The notes below the pieces were generated by a model, which saw only the letters and a list, made by a program, of their open reading frames with translations, was not told where the DNA came from and did not search any database. Positions 42,745-51,024 of a DNA stretch of 64,000 nt are shown in pieces. The stretch lies in assembly GCF_048551375.1 (NCBI RefSeq), contig NZ_JBLYZJ010000011.1:9239-73238 (forward strand), given 5' to 3'. The stretch's first letter is position 1, and every line of letters begins with the position of its first letter. The DNA comes from Faucicola sp048551375 (GTDB lineage: Bacteria; Pseudomonadota; Gammaproteobacteria; Pseudomonadales; Moraxellaceae). The position numbers and the translations under genes were made by a program.

Positions 42745-42957
42745 ATGAATACTTCAACATTAGTAAAATTGGGTGCATTAGGTGCGGTAGCTTATATGAT
42801 GAGTTCAAAAGGCAATAGCAAAACTGCCAATGCAAATGCCCCTGTGGTCGTGGACAATGCCCAACCAGCAGAAAAAGAAACCCAAAAATCTGGCAAATCT
42901 AGCCCATTTATGTTTGGTAAAGAATTGGCAGGTAAATTGTTAGGTAAAAAAATCTAA
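42745..42957 (+). CDS. Small membrane-associated protein (70 aa), unknown function
   Basis: The 70-residue product starts MNTSTLVKLGALGAVAYMMSS, a short hydrophobic segment that could be a signal anchor, then a Lys/Asn/Ala-rich stretch and GKELAGKLLGKKI. AGGATA precedes the ATG at 42745; an upstream in-frame ATG at 42703 overlaps the promoter region and is less likely. A terminator follows at 43020. The family is not recognised. Confidence 0.6.
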   Translation: MNTSTLVKLGALGAVAYMMSSKGNSKTANANAPVVVDNAQPAEKETQKSGKSSPFMFGKELAGKLLGKKI

Positions 42958-43019
42958 TTTTTACCAAAGCTAGTTTCTACCAAAACAGCTTTAGCGATAC
43001 GCCTCAATAGCGATACGCC

Positions 43020-43049
43020 AACCCATTAGCCATTGGTTAATGGGTTTTT
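43020..43049 (+). terminator. Rho-independent terminator after the 70-aa gene
   Basis: AACCCATTA and TAATGGGTT form a nine-pair stem with a short loop, followed by TTTTATT. Confidence 0.82.
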
Positions 43050-43103
43050 TATTGTTAAAATTAACCATATTTTTTGGCATTCAAGGGCATTAAGGCTATA
43101 CTT

Positions 43104-43253
43104 ATGACAACCAGTAAATTATTCAAACTAACATTGGTCGCTACGGCGTTATTATTGATTCCCAAACGCAGTAGCCGAAATGCTGACTGTAGCCCAAAAC
43201 CACCACAACAACCCCAGTCCACACAAAAGGCAAAAAATAAGAACGTAACATGA
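43104..43253 (+). pseudogene. Tiny signal-peptide ORF, apparently frameshifted
   Basis: Reading from ATG 43104 gives a 49-residue frame, MTTSKLFKLTLVATALLLIP then KRSSRNADC and a Pro/Gln/Lys-rich tail. The hydrophobic start is a signal peptide that ends abruptly. Removing one base in the CCCAAAC run near 43161 would give LLLIPNAVAE, a textbook signal-peptidase site, followed by a His/Asn-rich tail. So either the gene is frameshifted, or there is a one-base error, or the present frame is the real product. Size and layout recall the 47-residue peptide at 24435. Confidence 0.4.
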
Positions 43254-43351
43254 GCATTAACTATGAAGTTGATAATTTCGTCAATAAATAGCTTCATGGT
43301 ATTATTAAAGCGGATTATTTGAACTAAACTTTCTACCCAAGCGAGAACATA

Positions 43352-43663
43352 ATGATAAATCAAAGTATTCATTTTAATATCAGTGGGAAAGAGGCGGATG
43401 CCCTAATGACCGCCTGTATCGCCCAAGGTATTACACCTGTTCAAGCATTTGAGCAGTTTATTTATAACGTGTTACCTAATAATCGCTCATCTAACTATGA
43501 CTTAACCAAGCATGATAGCCAGTTTTCGACCAATAATCCTGTTGATACTCAAGCGGAGTACAATCAAGAAACGGTAAATTTTTTGCTAAGTAGTGATAAA
43601 AATAAAGATTATCAGAGCTTTAAAACCGTTGACGCATTATTTGCTGATTTGGAAGAGGACTGA
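43352..43663 (+). CDS. RelB/DinJ-like ribbon-helix-helix protein, orphan
   Basis: The 103-residue protein begins with a strand-helix-helix like RelB/DinJ antitoxins (SIHFNISGKEADALMTACIA, then GITPVQAFEQFIYNVL), followed by a hydrophilic C-terminal tail ending DALFADLEED. No toxin gene follows; instead the stop codon overlaps the tatD start (TGATG), so it is translationally coupled to tatD. It could be an antitoxin remnant or a DNA-binding autoregulator of the operon. Fold assignment is by eye. Confidence 0.6.
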   Translation: MINQSIHFNISGKEADALMTACIAQGITPVQAFEQFIYNVLPNNRSSNYDLTKHDSQFSTNNPVDTQAEYNQETVNFLLSSDKNKDYQSFKTVDALFADLEED

Positions 43664-44538
43664 TGTCAAATATGGCTAATTCAACCGAACTTGAGCCAAG
43701 AGAGATACTGCGTACCACTCAATTAATAGATACCCACACCCATTTTGATGTGCCAGAGTTTGACCATGACCGAGCCGAGCAATCCGCCTTAGCATACCAA
43801 CAAGGCATACGACACCTTGTCTTGATTGGCTATTTGGCAAAATACTTTCCCCAAATGCTCGCCTGTCAAACCCAAATGGCAAGCTTTCCCCTTGCCCCCA
43901 AAGCCCACCTTGCATTTGGGCTACACCCATTTTATATTCTTGAGCATAGCGAAGCTGATTTACTACAACTTGAACAGTTTATCCAAGGCTATCCATCGGT
44001 TGCTATTGGTGAAATTGGGCTAGATACCTTTACCGATGAAATGAAAATCGCAGAAAATTATGCCAAACAGCAAGACTTTTTTATCAAGCAACTCGATTTA
44101 GCCAAAACTTACAATTTACCTGCGTTATTGCACATTCGCAAAGCTCATGGCGATACCCTCAAAATTTTAAAAGCAGAAAAATTTAAAAATGGCGGTATCG
44201 CTCATAGCTTTAGCGGTGGGATTCAAGAAGCCAAAGCCTTTGTCAGCTTGGGGTTTAAAATTGGTATCACAGGTCAAGTCACCAATCCAAATGCCAAAAA
44301 ACTACGTAATACCCTTGTCGAACTGGTCAAAACCGTGGGGTTAGACAGTATCGTGATAGAAACCGACTGCCCAGATTTTACCCCTGCCTGCTGTCATGCC
44401 TCGCATGGCAGACGCAATGTCCCTGCTAATTTGGTATATGTGTTGGACGAATTATCGGTATTGTTAGACGTGGAAAAATCGCAACTCATCCCCATATTAT
44501 GGCAAAATAGCCTATCAGCGTTAAAATTAAATGAATAG
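43663..44538 (+). CDS. TatD family metal-dependent hydrolase
   Basis: The 291-residue protein has the TatD metal ligands: DTHTHFDVPEF, AFGLHPFY, IGEIGLDTF, LLHIRKAHGD, AHSFSGG and ETDCPDFTP. TatD-family enzymes act as 3'-5' exonucleases or DNases in repair. The start overlaps the previous stop (ATG within TGATG), and the end overlaps the next gene by eight bases. It is one of several TatD paralogues usual in gammaproteobacteria (YjjV/YcfH types), so no firm symbol is given. Confidence 0.88.
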   Translation: MSNMANSTELEPREILRTTQLIDTHTHFDVPEFDHDRAEQSALAYQQGIRHLVLIGYLAKYFPQMLACQTQMASFPLAPKAHLAFGLHPFYILEHSEADLLQLEQFIQGYPSVAIGEIGLDTFTDEMKIAENYAKQQDFFIKQLDLAKTYNLPALLHIRKAHGDTLKILKAEKFKNGGIAHSFSGGIQEAKAFVSLGFKIGITGQVTNPNAKKLRNTLVELVKTVGLDSIVIETDCPDFTPACCHASHGRRNVPANLVYVLDELSVLLDVEKSQLIPILWQNSLSALKLNE

Positions 44539-45310
44539 TATGACAGATAACCAATACGACCGCCGTTTTGCAGGCACAAAAAAGCTCTACGGTGACACCA
44601 ATTTTAATAAATTTGAAAATACCCATGCGTATGTTATCGGTGTGGGTGGGGTCGGCTCATGGGTTGCTGAGGGGCTGGCTCGTACAGCCGTGGGCGAAAT
44701 TACCTTGGTGGATATGGATGTGCTGGTCGCTTCCAATGTCAATCGCCAGCTTCCTGCGATGGATAGCACTTTTGGGCAGTCCAAAATCCAGGCAATGGCG
44801 GAACGTATCGGTCAGATTAACCCACTTATCCGATTACACTTGATAGATGACTTCTTAACCAAAGATAATGTGAAGTCTATTTTACCAGACCATCAGCAAC
44901 TGACCTTATTAAAAAAACAAAAAAAGTCGGTCATTGTTTTGGACTGTGTGGATGACATGGATGCCAAGCTCGCCATTGCTTTGCATTGTCGTTTTAATAA
45001 GCTAAAACTGATTATGTCAGGTGGGGCAGGGGGGAAAACTGACCCAACCATGATTCGAGTTAGTGATTTGAAAGATACTTTTCAAGACCCATTACTCGCC
45101 AAAGTTCGCCAAAAACTGCGACAAGATTATGGCATTAACCGTGAACTAAAGGACAAATTTAACATCAAATGTGTCTATTCAACCCAACCACCAATTGTCG
45201 ATAAATCCTGTCAAACAGGCGGATTACATTGTGGGGGTTATGGTTCGGCAGTCACGGTAACTTCCGTGGTTGGTATGGTGATGGTGGCTCAAAGTTTGAC
45301 TTTTTTATAG
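44531..45310 (+). CDS. tcdA: tRNA threonylcarbamoyladenosine dehydratase
   Basis: TcdA (CsdL) cyclises t6A37 to ct6A in ANN-decoding tRNAs. The 259-residue E1-like ATPase has DRRFAGTKKLYG, the nucleotide motif VIGVGGVGSWVAEGLAR, DMDVLVASNVNRQ, DCVDDMDAKLA and SGGAGGKTDPT, with a C-terminal STQPPIVDKSCQTG. It overlaps tatD by eight bases; a second ATG at 44540 is possible. Last gene of the RHH-tatD-tcdA operon. Confidence 0.93.
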   Translation: MNSMTDNQYDRRFAGTKKLYGDTNFNKFENTHAYVIGVGGVGSWVAEGLARTAVGEITLVDMDVLVASNVNRQLPAMDSTFGQSKIQAMAERIGQINPLIRLHLIDDFLTKDNVKSILPDHQQLTLLKKQKKSVIVLDCVDDMDAKLAIALHCRFNKLKLIMSGGAGGKTDPTMIRVSDLKDTFQDPLLAKVRQKLRQDYGINRELKDKFNIKCVYSTQPPIVDKSCQTGGLHCGGYGSAVTVTSVVGMVMVAQSLTFL

Positions 45311-45404
45311 TATAGTACATTTTTTTATAGTTTTATTAAGACCCTGTGGTTCAAACGCAAAATGTGCTAATCGGTCTTAGTGGGCTTACAGGATTTAACC
45401 TGAT

Positions 45405-47180
45405 ATGAACCAACACCCTTCAAGTTTGCCACAATTAGAGGCAAATCTAATCAAATGTGACTTGACATCACGTGATATTGTTTCAGCATCAACCTTCTCT
45501 CGCAATGATTATGGTCAGTCAACTCAGCCAATTTATGTTTGGGATGAACTACGCCGAGTTGAAAAACTACGTGAATATGGCGTGATGCACACCCAGACTG
45601 AGCCTGCCTTTGATCGGATTGTGGATTTGGTACGGCGGTATTTTGCAGTACCGATTGTCGCCATCAATTTCTTGGATGATAAAGAGATGTTTTCTAAGGC
45701 ATGCTTTGGGCTTGAGCAAAGAGTCATGCCCAAAGACCTCAGTTTTTGTGCCACCACCATCGCCCAAACCGATATTATCTGTATTCCAGATACCTTTAAC
45801 GTGCCAACGCTTGCCAATCATCCCTTTGTCTGTGGAGATACGCCGATTCGTTTTTATTCTGGCGTGCCGATTGTGGTTTATAATTCACATAATGAAGCCT
45901 TTGTGATTGGGGCATTGTGCATTGCCGATATGCGTCCACAAGTTGAGCTGGGTGACAATGAACGTCAGGTATTGCGTCAATTTTCGGCGATGATTACCGA
46001 TACCTTAGAGTTACGCTTGCAACAGCATAATACCGCCAAGGCTGCCGAATTAAAATCTGCATTTTTGGCAAATATGAGCCATGAAATTCGCACGCCCATG
46101 AGTGGAATTATCGGTATTTTGGATTTGTTAAAACAAACCAAGCTTAGCCATTCGCAAGAAAAATACCTTGAGCATATCCGTTCTGCCAATGAGCATTTAC
46201 TGAATATTGTCAGTGATATTTTAGATTTATCCAAAGTCGAATCGGGCAAAATGCGATTTGAGCGGATTCCTGTGGATCTCAAAAAACTTTGCGAACAAGT
46301 CATTGGTATTTTTGTGGCTTCAGCAAAGGATAAATGTGTTGAATTATCGTTGTATTATGAAGATGATACGGCTCGCTATGTGATGACAGACCCAGTGAGG
46401 GTGCGTCAGATTTTGAGTAATCTTATCAATAACGCAATTAAGTTTACACCTAAAGGGGGAGCTGTCACTGTTAGAGCCTTTAAGTGTTGTGGTGATTGCG
46501 AAGTAAAATTGCAAGTTAGTGATACTGGAATAGGCATTAAGCCTGAAGCACAAGCAGTCATTTTTGATGCGTATAATCAAGCCGATAAATTCACCCATCG
46601 TATTTATGGTGGTACAGGCTTGGGGTTATCCGTGTGTAAAGCTTTGGCAGAAGGGATGCACGGCACGATTAGCGTTGAGAGTGAGCAGGGTAAAGGCTCA
46701 ACGTTTAGCTTATGTTTGCCATTAGAGCCAGTGGATGAAGCTATCTTAAAAACTTGGCACAATGAACACGACCATAATAGCTGGCAGTTACCTCGAAAGA
46801 CCGCCCATATTTTGCTTGCCGAAGATAATGAATTGAATGCAATGGTTGCCAAAAAAAGCTTGAAAAAGTTTGGTTATGAAGTGACTCATGCTAAAGATGG
46901 ACAAGAGGCAGTAAACCTATTTACCCAATCGCCTAATAAATATCAAATTATTTTGATGGATCATCAAATGCCCATCATGGATGGGGTGCAAGCCACCAAA
47001 GTTTTGAAAAAACGCTTTAGTAGCTTACCGCCGATTATTGCTGTCACCGCTCACGCCATGCACGGTGATAAAGATGTGTATATTGAGGCAGGCATGCAGG
47101 ATTATTGTACCAAGCCGTACAAGCCCGAAACCTTGGATTCGATGATTCAGCATTGGCTTCATCAGCCAGTCGTTGCCTAG
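45405..47180 (+). CDS. Soluble GAF-domain hybrid histidine kinase
   Basis: The 591-residue protein has no transmembrane helix. An N-terminal GAF domain (about 60-205) is followed by HisKA with His226 in ANMSHEIRTPMSG, an HATPase domain (NLINNAIKFTPKGG, DTGIGI, GGTGLGLSVCK) and a C-terminal receiver with the phosphoacceptor Asp in IILMDHQMPIMDG near 521 and the Lys in YCTKPYKPE. It probably senses a small cytoplasmic ligand. No partner response regulator or HPt is adjacent, so it is an orphan. Its stop overlaps the lysO stop in the shared CTAG. The leader has TAAGACC/GGTCTTA arms (45337-45379). Confidence 0.92.
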   Translation: MNQHPSSLPQLEANLIKCDLTSRDIVSASTFSRNDYGQSTQPIYVWDELRRVEKLREYGVMHTQTEPAFDRIVDLVRRYFAVPIVAINFLDDKEMFSKACFGLEQRVMPKDLSFCATTIAQTDIICIPDTFNVPTLANHPFVCGDTPIRFYSGVPIVVYNSHNEAFVIGALCIADMRPQVELGDNERQVLRQFSAMITDTLELRLQQHNTAKAAELKSAFLANMSHEIRTPMSGIIGILDLLKQTKLSHSQEKYLEHIRSANEHLLNIVSDILDLSKVESGKMRFERIPVDLKKLCEQVIGIFVASAKDKCVELSLYYEDDTARYVMTDPVRVRQILSNLINNAIKFTPKGGAVTVRAFKCCGDCEVKLQVSDTGIGIKPEAQAVIFDAYNQADKFTHRIYGGTGLGLSVCKALAEGMHGTISVESEQGKGSTFSLCLPLEPVDEAILKTWHNEHDHNSWQLPRKTAHILLAEDNELNAMVAKKSLKKFGYEVTHAKDGQEAVNLFTQSPNKYQIILMDHQMPIMDGVQATKVLKKRFSSLPPIIAVTAHAMHGDKDVYIEAGMQDYCTKPYKPETLDSMIQHWLHQPVVA

Positions 47181-48088
47181 CCAAAACTTGAAAACACCAC
47201 CATCAACACAGGTGAGATGATATTGACCAAAAACCCAAAGCTCATGGCAAGCGGTACGACCTCATTGCCCCCAGAGCTTTGGATGACAGGCAAGGTAAAA
47301 TCCATCGTGGTCACGCCACCCAATCCCACAGCGGTACTGGGATAAGACCGCATTAACAATGGAATAAACAGCAAAGCAGTAAACTCTCGAATCAAATCAT
47401 TGAGTAACGCCACACTGCCCCACACCGCCCCATACGCATCGGTCATAATAATGCCAGACAGCGAATACCAGCCATAGCCAGATGATAGTGCCAAACCCTG
47501 TGTCCATGTGACATTTGGCATAATAAGGGCATACAACAACCCACCCACTGCCACGCTCAGACAAAAAATCACACTCACTTGCACGCCACGTTTATTGAGC
47601 AAGACTTGACGCAAAGTCATGCCTGCATGCGATAGCTGAAAGCCAACCAACAACACCAGCACCATTAGCAAGCCTTTAATCATATTATCCAGTGGTAATG
47701 CCGATACAGGCAAAAATTTACCCAACACAAAACCTACCACCACACAGCCCAACTGAATGGCACTGCCTGTCATATCAAAGCCTGTTTGGGCATGATGGTG
47801 AGGTAAGGTGCGTTGCCAAGGGTGGGTTTTATCAAACGCCCATAACGCCAATAACCCAGACCCCATGCTACATACTGCCAATACCGCCACGTTGAGTGCA
47901 ATAAACCCAAGCTGTGAGCCGATATTATGAATCTGCGACAATGACAACCCAATACAGGTCAAAATCACAAACACCAATTTGGCAAGAATACTATCGACCC
48001 AAGGTTTGAAGCGATTGGGCAATGGTAAGATAAAGCCAATGACTAAAGGGGTTAAGATTAAAATAAGGGTGATAAAATTATCCAACAT
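47177..48088 (-). CDS. lysO: LysO-family (DUF340) lysine exporter
   Basis: The 303-residue polytopic protein matches E. coli LysO/YbjE: paired hydrophobic helices in the N-half, then SSGYGWYSLSGIIM, GSVALLNDLIREF, and the C-terminal GLGGVTTMDFTLPVIQSSGG followed by VVPLAMSFGFLVNIISPVLM. LysO exports L-lysine and toxic analogues. In E. coli it is controlled by ArgP; no site can be seen here. It converges on the hybrid kinase, sharing four bases at the stops. Confidence 0.9.
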   Translation of the reverse strand: MLDNFITLILILTPLVIGFILPLPNRFKPWVDSILAKLVFVILTCIGLSLSQIHNIGSQLGFIALNVAVLAVCSMGSGLLALWAFDKTHPWQRTLPHHHAQTGFDMTGSAIQLGCVVVGFVLGKFLPVSALPLDNMIKGLLMVLVLLVGFQLSHAGMTLRQVLLNKRGVQVSVIFCLSVAVGGLLYALIMPNVTWTQGLALSSGYGWYSLSGIIMTDAYGAVWGSVALLNDLIREFTALLFIPLLMRSYPSTAVGLGGVTTMDFTLPVIQSSGGNEVVPLAMSFGFLVNIISPVLMVVFSSFG

Positions 48089-48257
48089 AGCAACGACAGC
48101 CCTTGATATCTATGCAAAATCGCTATTGTACTCGTAAAATAGGGCTTTGCCTAATCAATATATCAAATCAATATATCCAACCTCTTACATAAATGGGCTA
48201 GTATTCGAGCAATATTTGTGTAAGATAGGCGGTATTTTTGTGTTGGTTTTAACAATT

Positions 48258-48357
48258 AGAATTTATGCAAAAGACACTGGATTCCTGCATTCGCAGGAAT
48301 GACGAAAAGTATATTTACTTGTCACCCCTGCGTAGGCAGGGGTCTAGCGTCTTTATT
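48258..48357. repeat. Repeat family C element, copy 3 (right end missing)
   Basis: ATTTATGCAAAAGACACTGG then the two family C hairpins, ending at GGGGTCTAGCGTCTTTA. The right terminal repeat is not found. It lies 30 bases before the DUF475 gene; the rest of the spacer 48089-48257 shows no gene. Confidence 0.85.
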
Positions 48358-48386
48358 TGGCAAAATAAAGTAATAATAGGTAGGCT

Positions 48387-49463
48387 ATGAAACATTTTTA
48401 TTTTGATATCGTCTTTACGCTGGTGGCGTTGGCAGTGGCGAGCTGGTGGGGCTTTACGCATGGTGGGTTATCTGCCATGTTCTCTGCCCTGTTTATCACG
48501 CTTATTTTGGCGGTGATGGAAGTGTCATTGTCGTTTGATAATGCCGTGGTCAATGCGTCTGTATTGAAGCATTGGGATAAGTTTTGGAAAATGATTTTCT
48601 TGACCGTGGGTATGCTGATTGCGGTGTTTGGTATGCGATTGGTGTTTCCGATTGTGATTGTGGCTGTGACAGCGGACATGAGCATGATGGATGTCATCAA
48701 TATGGCACTGCATAATCCCAAAGAATATTCTGCCAAACTAATGGAACACCATGCCGAAATTGCTGCGTTTGGTGGGATGTTCTTATTGTTAGTATTCCTC
48801 AATTTTATTTTTGATGAAAAAGAAATTCTATGGTTTAAATGGTTAGAACGCCGTTTGGCTCGCTTTGGCAAAGTCGATGCGATGAGTGTGTTTGTGGCGT
48901 TAACCTTATTGATGATTGCCTTGCAGTGGGTCGAAGAAGCCAAACAGTCAGTGGTGTTGATGGCTGGCGTGTTTGGGATTCTGATTTATTTGGGGGTGAA
49001 TGTGTTGTCTAGCCTTATCGAGGGGGCGGATGATGATGACCCTGCGACTGAGGGTAGCATTGAGGGAGCTGAAGTCGCAGGAGCGATTGCCAAAGGTGGT
49101 ATTGCAGGATTTATGTATTTGGAAGTGCTAGATGCCTCGTTTAGTTTTGATGGGGTGATTGGGGCGTTTGCGATTACCAATGATGTGATTATCATTATGT
49201 TGGGGCTTGCGATTGGTGCGATGTTTGTGCGTTCGATGACGATTTTCTTGGTCGAAAAAGGCACATTGGATGAGTTTGTCTATCTTGAGCATGGGGCTCA
49301 CTATGCTATTGGGGCATTGGCGATTATCATGCTGTTGGCGACTGTGCATGTCGAAGTACCTGAGATTGTCACAGGCTTGATTGGGATTGCCTTTATTGTA
49401 TGGGCAGTGATGAACTCGATTAGTTATAACAAACGTGAAGCGTTACATAATCTGAAAAGTTAG
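48387..49463 (+). CDS. DUF475/TerC-like integral membrane protein
   Basis: The 358-residue protein has about nine hydrophobic helices. Two TerC-type acidic motifs occur, VSLSFDNAVVNASVL and LEVLDASFSFDGVIGAF, separated by a loop with an acidic run (GADDDDPATEGS). This is the DUF475 branch of the TerC superfamily, often found with TerD genes in tellurite-resistance or calcium-linked stress clusters. TAGGTAGG precedes the ATG. It begins the Ter-like cluster but is followed by its own terminator. Confidence 0.88.
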   Translation: MKHFYFDIVFTLVALAVASWWGFTHGGLSAMFSALFITLILAVMEVSLSFDNAVVNASVLKHWDKFWKMIFLTVGMLIAVFGMRLVFPIVIVAVTADMSMMDVINMALHNPKEYSAKLMEHHAEIAAFGGMFLLLVFLNFIFDEKEILWFKWLERRLARFGKVDAMSVFVALTLLMIALQWVEEAKQSVVLMAGVFGILIYLGVNVLSSLIEGADDDDPATEGSIEGAEVAGAIAKGGIAGFMYLEVLDASFSFDGVIGAFAITNDVIIIMLGLAIGAMFVRSMTIFLVEKGTLDEFVYLEHGAHYAIGALAIIMLLATVHVEVPEIVTGLIGIAFIVWAVMNSISYNKREALHNLKS

Positions 49464-49551
49464 TCAGATAATTTAAGAATTTGTCACATAATTATAACAG
49501 TCTAATGGCTAACGCTAACAGACAAAGATTTTCTCTCAAGGTATAGTTAAA

Positions 49552-49579
49552 AACATGAGTTTCGGCTCATGTTTTTTTT
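49552..49579 (+). terminator. Rho-independent terminator between DUF475 gene and terD
   Basis: AACATGAG-TTTCGG-CTCATGTT hairpin followed by a T-run. It separates the membrane-protein transcript from the TerD operon. Confidence 0.88.
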
Positions 49580-49619
49580 ATCAATCCTCTAACTTCTAAT
49601 CATTGACAAGGAATTTTTT

Positions 49620-50195
49620 ATGGCTATTAGCTTAAGCAAAGGTGGCAACGTTAACTTATCAAAAGAAGCCCCAAGTTTGACCCAAATGAGTGTGGGTTTG
49701 GGCTGGAATCCACGAGCTACTGATGGGCAAGCATTTGACTTAGATGCGGTTGCATTTTTAGTCAGCGAAGCAGGTAAAGTACGTAATGACCAAGATTTTA
49801 TCTTCTTTAACAACCTAAAATCAGCCGAAGGCTCGGTCGAGCATAAAGGCGATAACCGTACAGGTGAAGGAGCAGGGGATGATGAAGTTATCAATGTGGA
49901 TTTGAGCAAAGTACCTGCTGATATTGCAAAAGTGGTATTTTGTGCAGTTATTTATGAAGGTCAAGCCCGTAACCAAAACTTTGGTCAAGTCGCAGGGGCG
50001 TATATTCGTATCGTGAATGCCCAAGGTGGTAGCGAAGTGGCTCGTTATGACTTGTCAGAGGACAGCAGTACCGAAACGGCGATGATTTTTGGTGAGCTAT
50101 ACCGCCATAACGGCGAGTGGAAATTCCGTGCCGTGGGTCAAGGTTTTGCAGGCGGACTTGGTCCATTAGCCTCTGCTCATGGCGTGGCAGTGTAG
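49620..50195 (+). CDS. terD: TerD-family stress protein
   Basis: The 191-residue TerD domain protein shows MAISLSKGGNVNLSKEAP, the GLGWNPR motif, FDLDAVAFLV, the calcium-binding-type DNRTGEGAGDDEV, and YDLSED followed by ELYRHNGEWKFRAVGQG. TerD proteins bind calcium and contribute to resistance to tellurite, phage and colicins in ter operons. AAGGA precedes the ATG. It is followed after nine bases by the AIM24 gene. Confidence 0.94.
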   Translation: MAISLSKGGNVNLSKEAPSLTQMSVGLGWNPRATDGQAFDLDAVAFLVSEAGKVRNDQDFIFFNNLKSAEGSVEHKGDNRTGEGAGDDEVINVDLSKVPADIAKVVFCAVIYEGQARNQNFGQVAGAYIRIVNAQGGSEVARYDLSEDSSTETAMIFGELYRHNGEWKFRAVGQGFAGGLGPLASAHGVAV

Positions 50196-50204
50196 GCGGT
50201 CAAT

Positions 50205-50957
50205 ATGTCAGCAACGTTTAGTCTGATTGGTACAATTGAGCCATTTTTACATTGCAATCTACAACGAGGCGATGCCATCTATTGCGAAGCCAATGCGATG
50301 GTGATGATGGAATCAAACCTCGAACTCAAAGGTCAAATGCGTGGCGGTATCATGCAATCCTTGATGAGACGCTTTGCCAATGACGAATCCCTGTTCCAAC
50401 AACAAATCGAAGCCACGCATGGTGAGGGCGACTGTTTGCTCGCCCCCACCCTTGATGGTGATATGCAGATTTTGGATGTTGGAGCGGTACAATATACCTT
50501 GAGTGATGGGGCATTTGTGGCGGCTCATACCACGGTGGATATTCGTGCCAATATTCAGCGAAATCTTGGCGGTGCAGTCTTTGGTGATACAGGTGGCTTT
50601 ATGGTCATGCAAACCCAAGGGCAAGGTCAAGTGGTGGTATCAGGCTTTGGCTCACTGTTTGAAATTGATGTCACCCCAGAGAAAGACGTGGTCATTGATA
50701 ATGGTCATGTCGTGTGTTGGGACAGTCGTCTACAATATAGCCTATCAATGGCGACCAGTCAGAAAAAAGGCTTTTTGGGTAATATCATCAATTCAGTCAC
50801 CAGTGGCGAAGGCATGGTACTCAAATTCTCTGGACATGGCAAAGTCGTGATTTGCTCACGCAACCGTGATACTTATCAAGGTTGGGTTCAAAGTCTATTG
50901 GGAACAAGCTCAGGCGGACGTGGTGGCAGTGGTGGATTATTGGATAATTTATTGTAA
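50205..50957 (+). CDS. AIM24 family protein (TIGR00266-like)
   Basis: The 250-residue protein is a beta-rich AIM24/TIGR00266 type: DAIYCEANAMVMMESNLEL, GGIMQSLMRR, FMVMQTQGQGQVVVSGFG, DNGHVVCWDS and a C-terminal Gly/Ser-rich tail GGRGGSGG. Bacterial members often sit beside terD genes but have no established reaction. It lies between two TerD genes in one operon (gaps of 9 and 67 bases). Confidence 0.88.
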   Translation: MSATFSLIGTIEPFLHCNLQRGDAIYCEANAMVMMESNLELKGQMRGGIMQSLMRRFANDESLFQQQIEATHGEGDCLLAPTLDGDMQILDVGAVQYTLSDGAFVAAHTTVDIRANIQRNLGGAVFGDTGGFMVMQTQGQGQVVVSGFGSLFEIDVTPEKDVVIDNGHVVCWDSRLQYSLSMATSQKKGFLGNIINSVTSGEGMVLKFSGHGKVVICSRNRDTYQGWVQSLLGTSSGGRGGSGGLLDNLL

Positions 50958-51024
50958 GTAGTTGGACAAATTTAATCACAAACAAGTCTATTGCCCAAGG
51001 GCAATCGGCTTGATAGGAAGCGTT

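Noticed and set aside
43061..43372. 103-residue hydrophobic open frame on the minus strand
   Set aside because: It overlaps the plus-strand signal-peptide ORF and the RHH gene start, has no ribosome site and mirrors the hydrophobic leader on the other strand.
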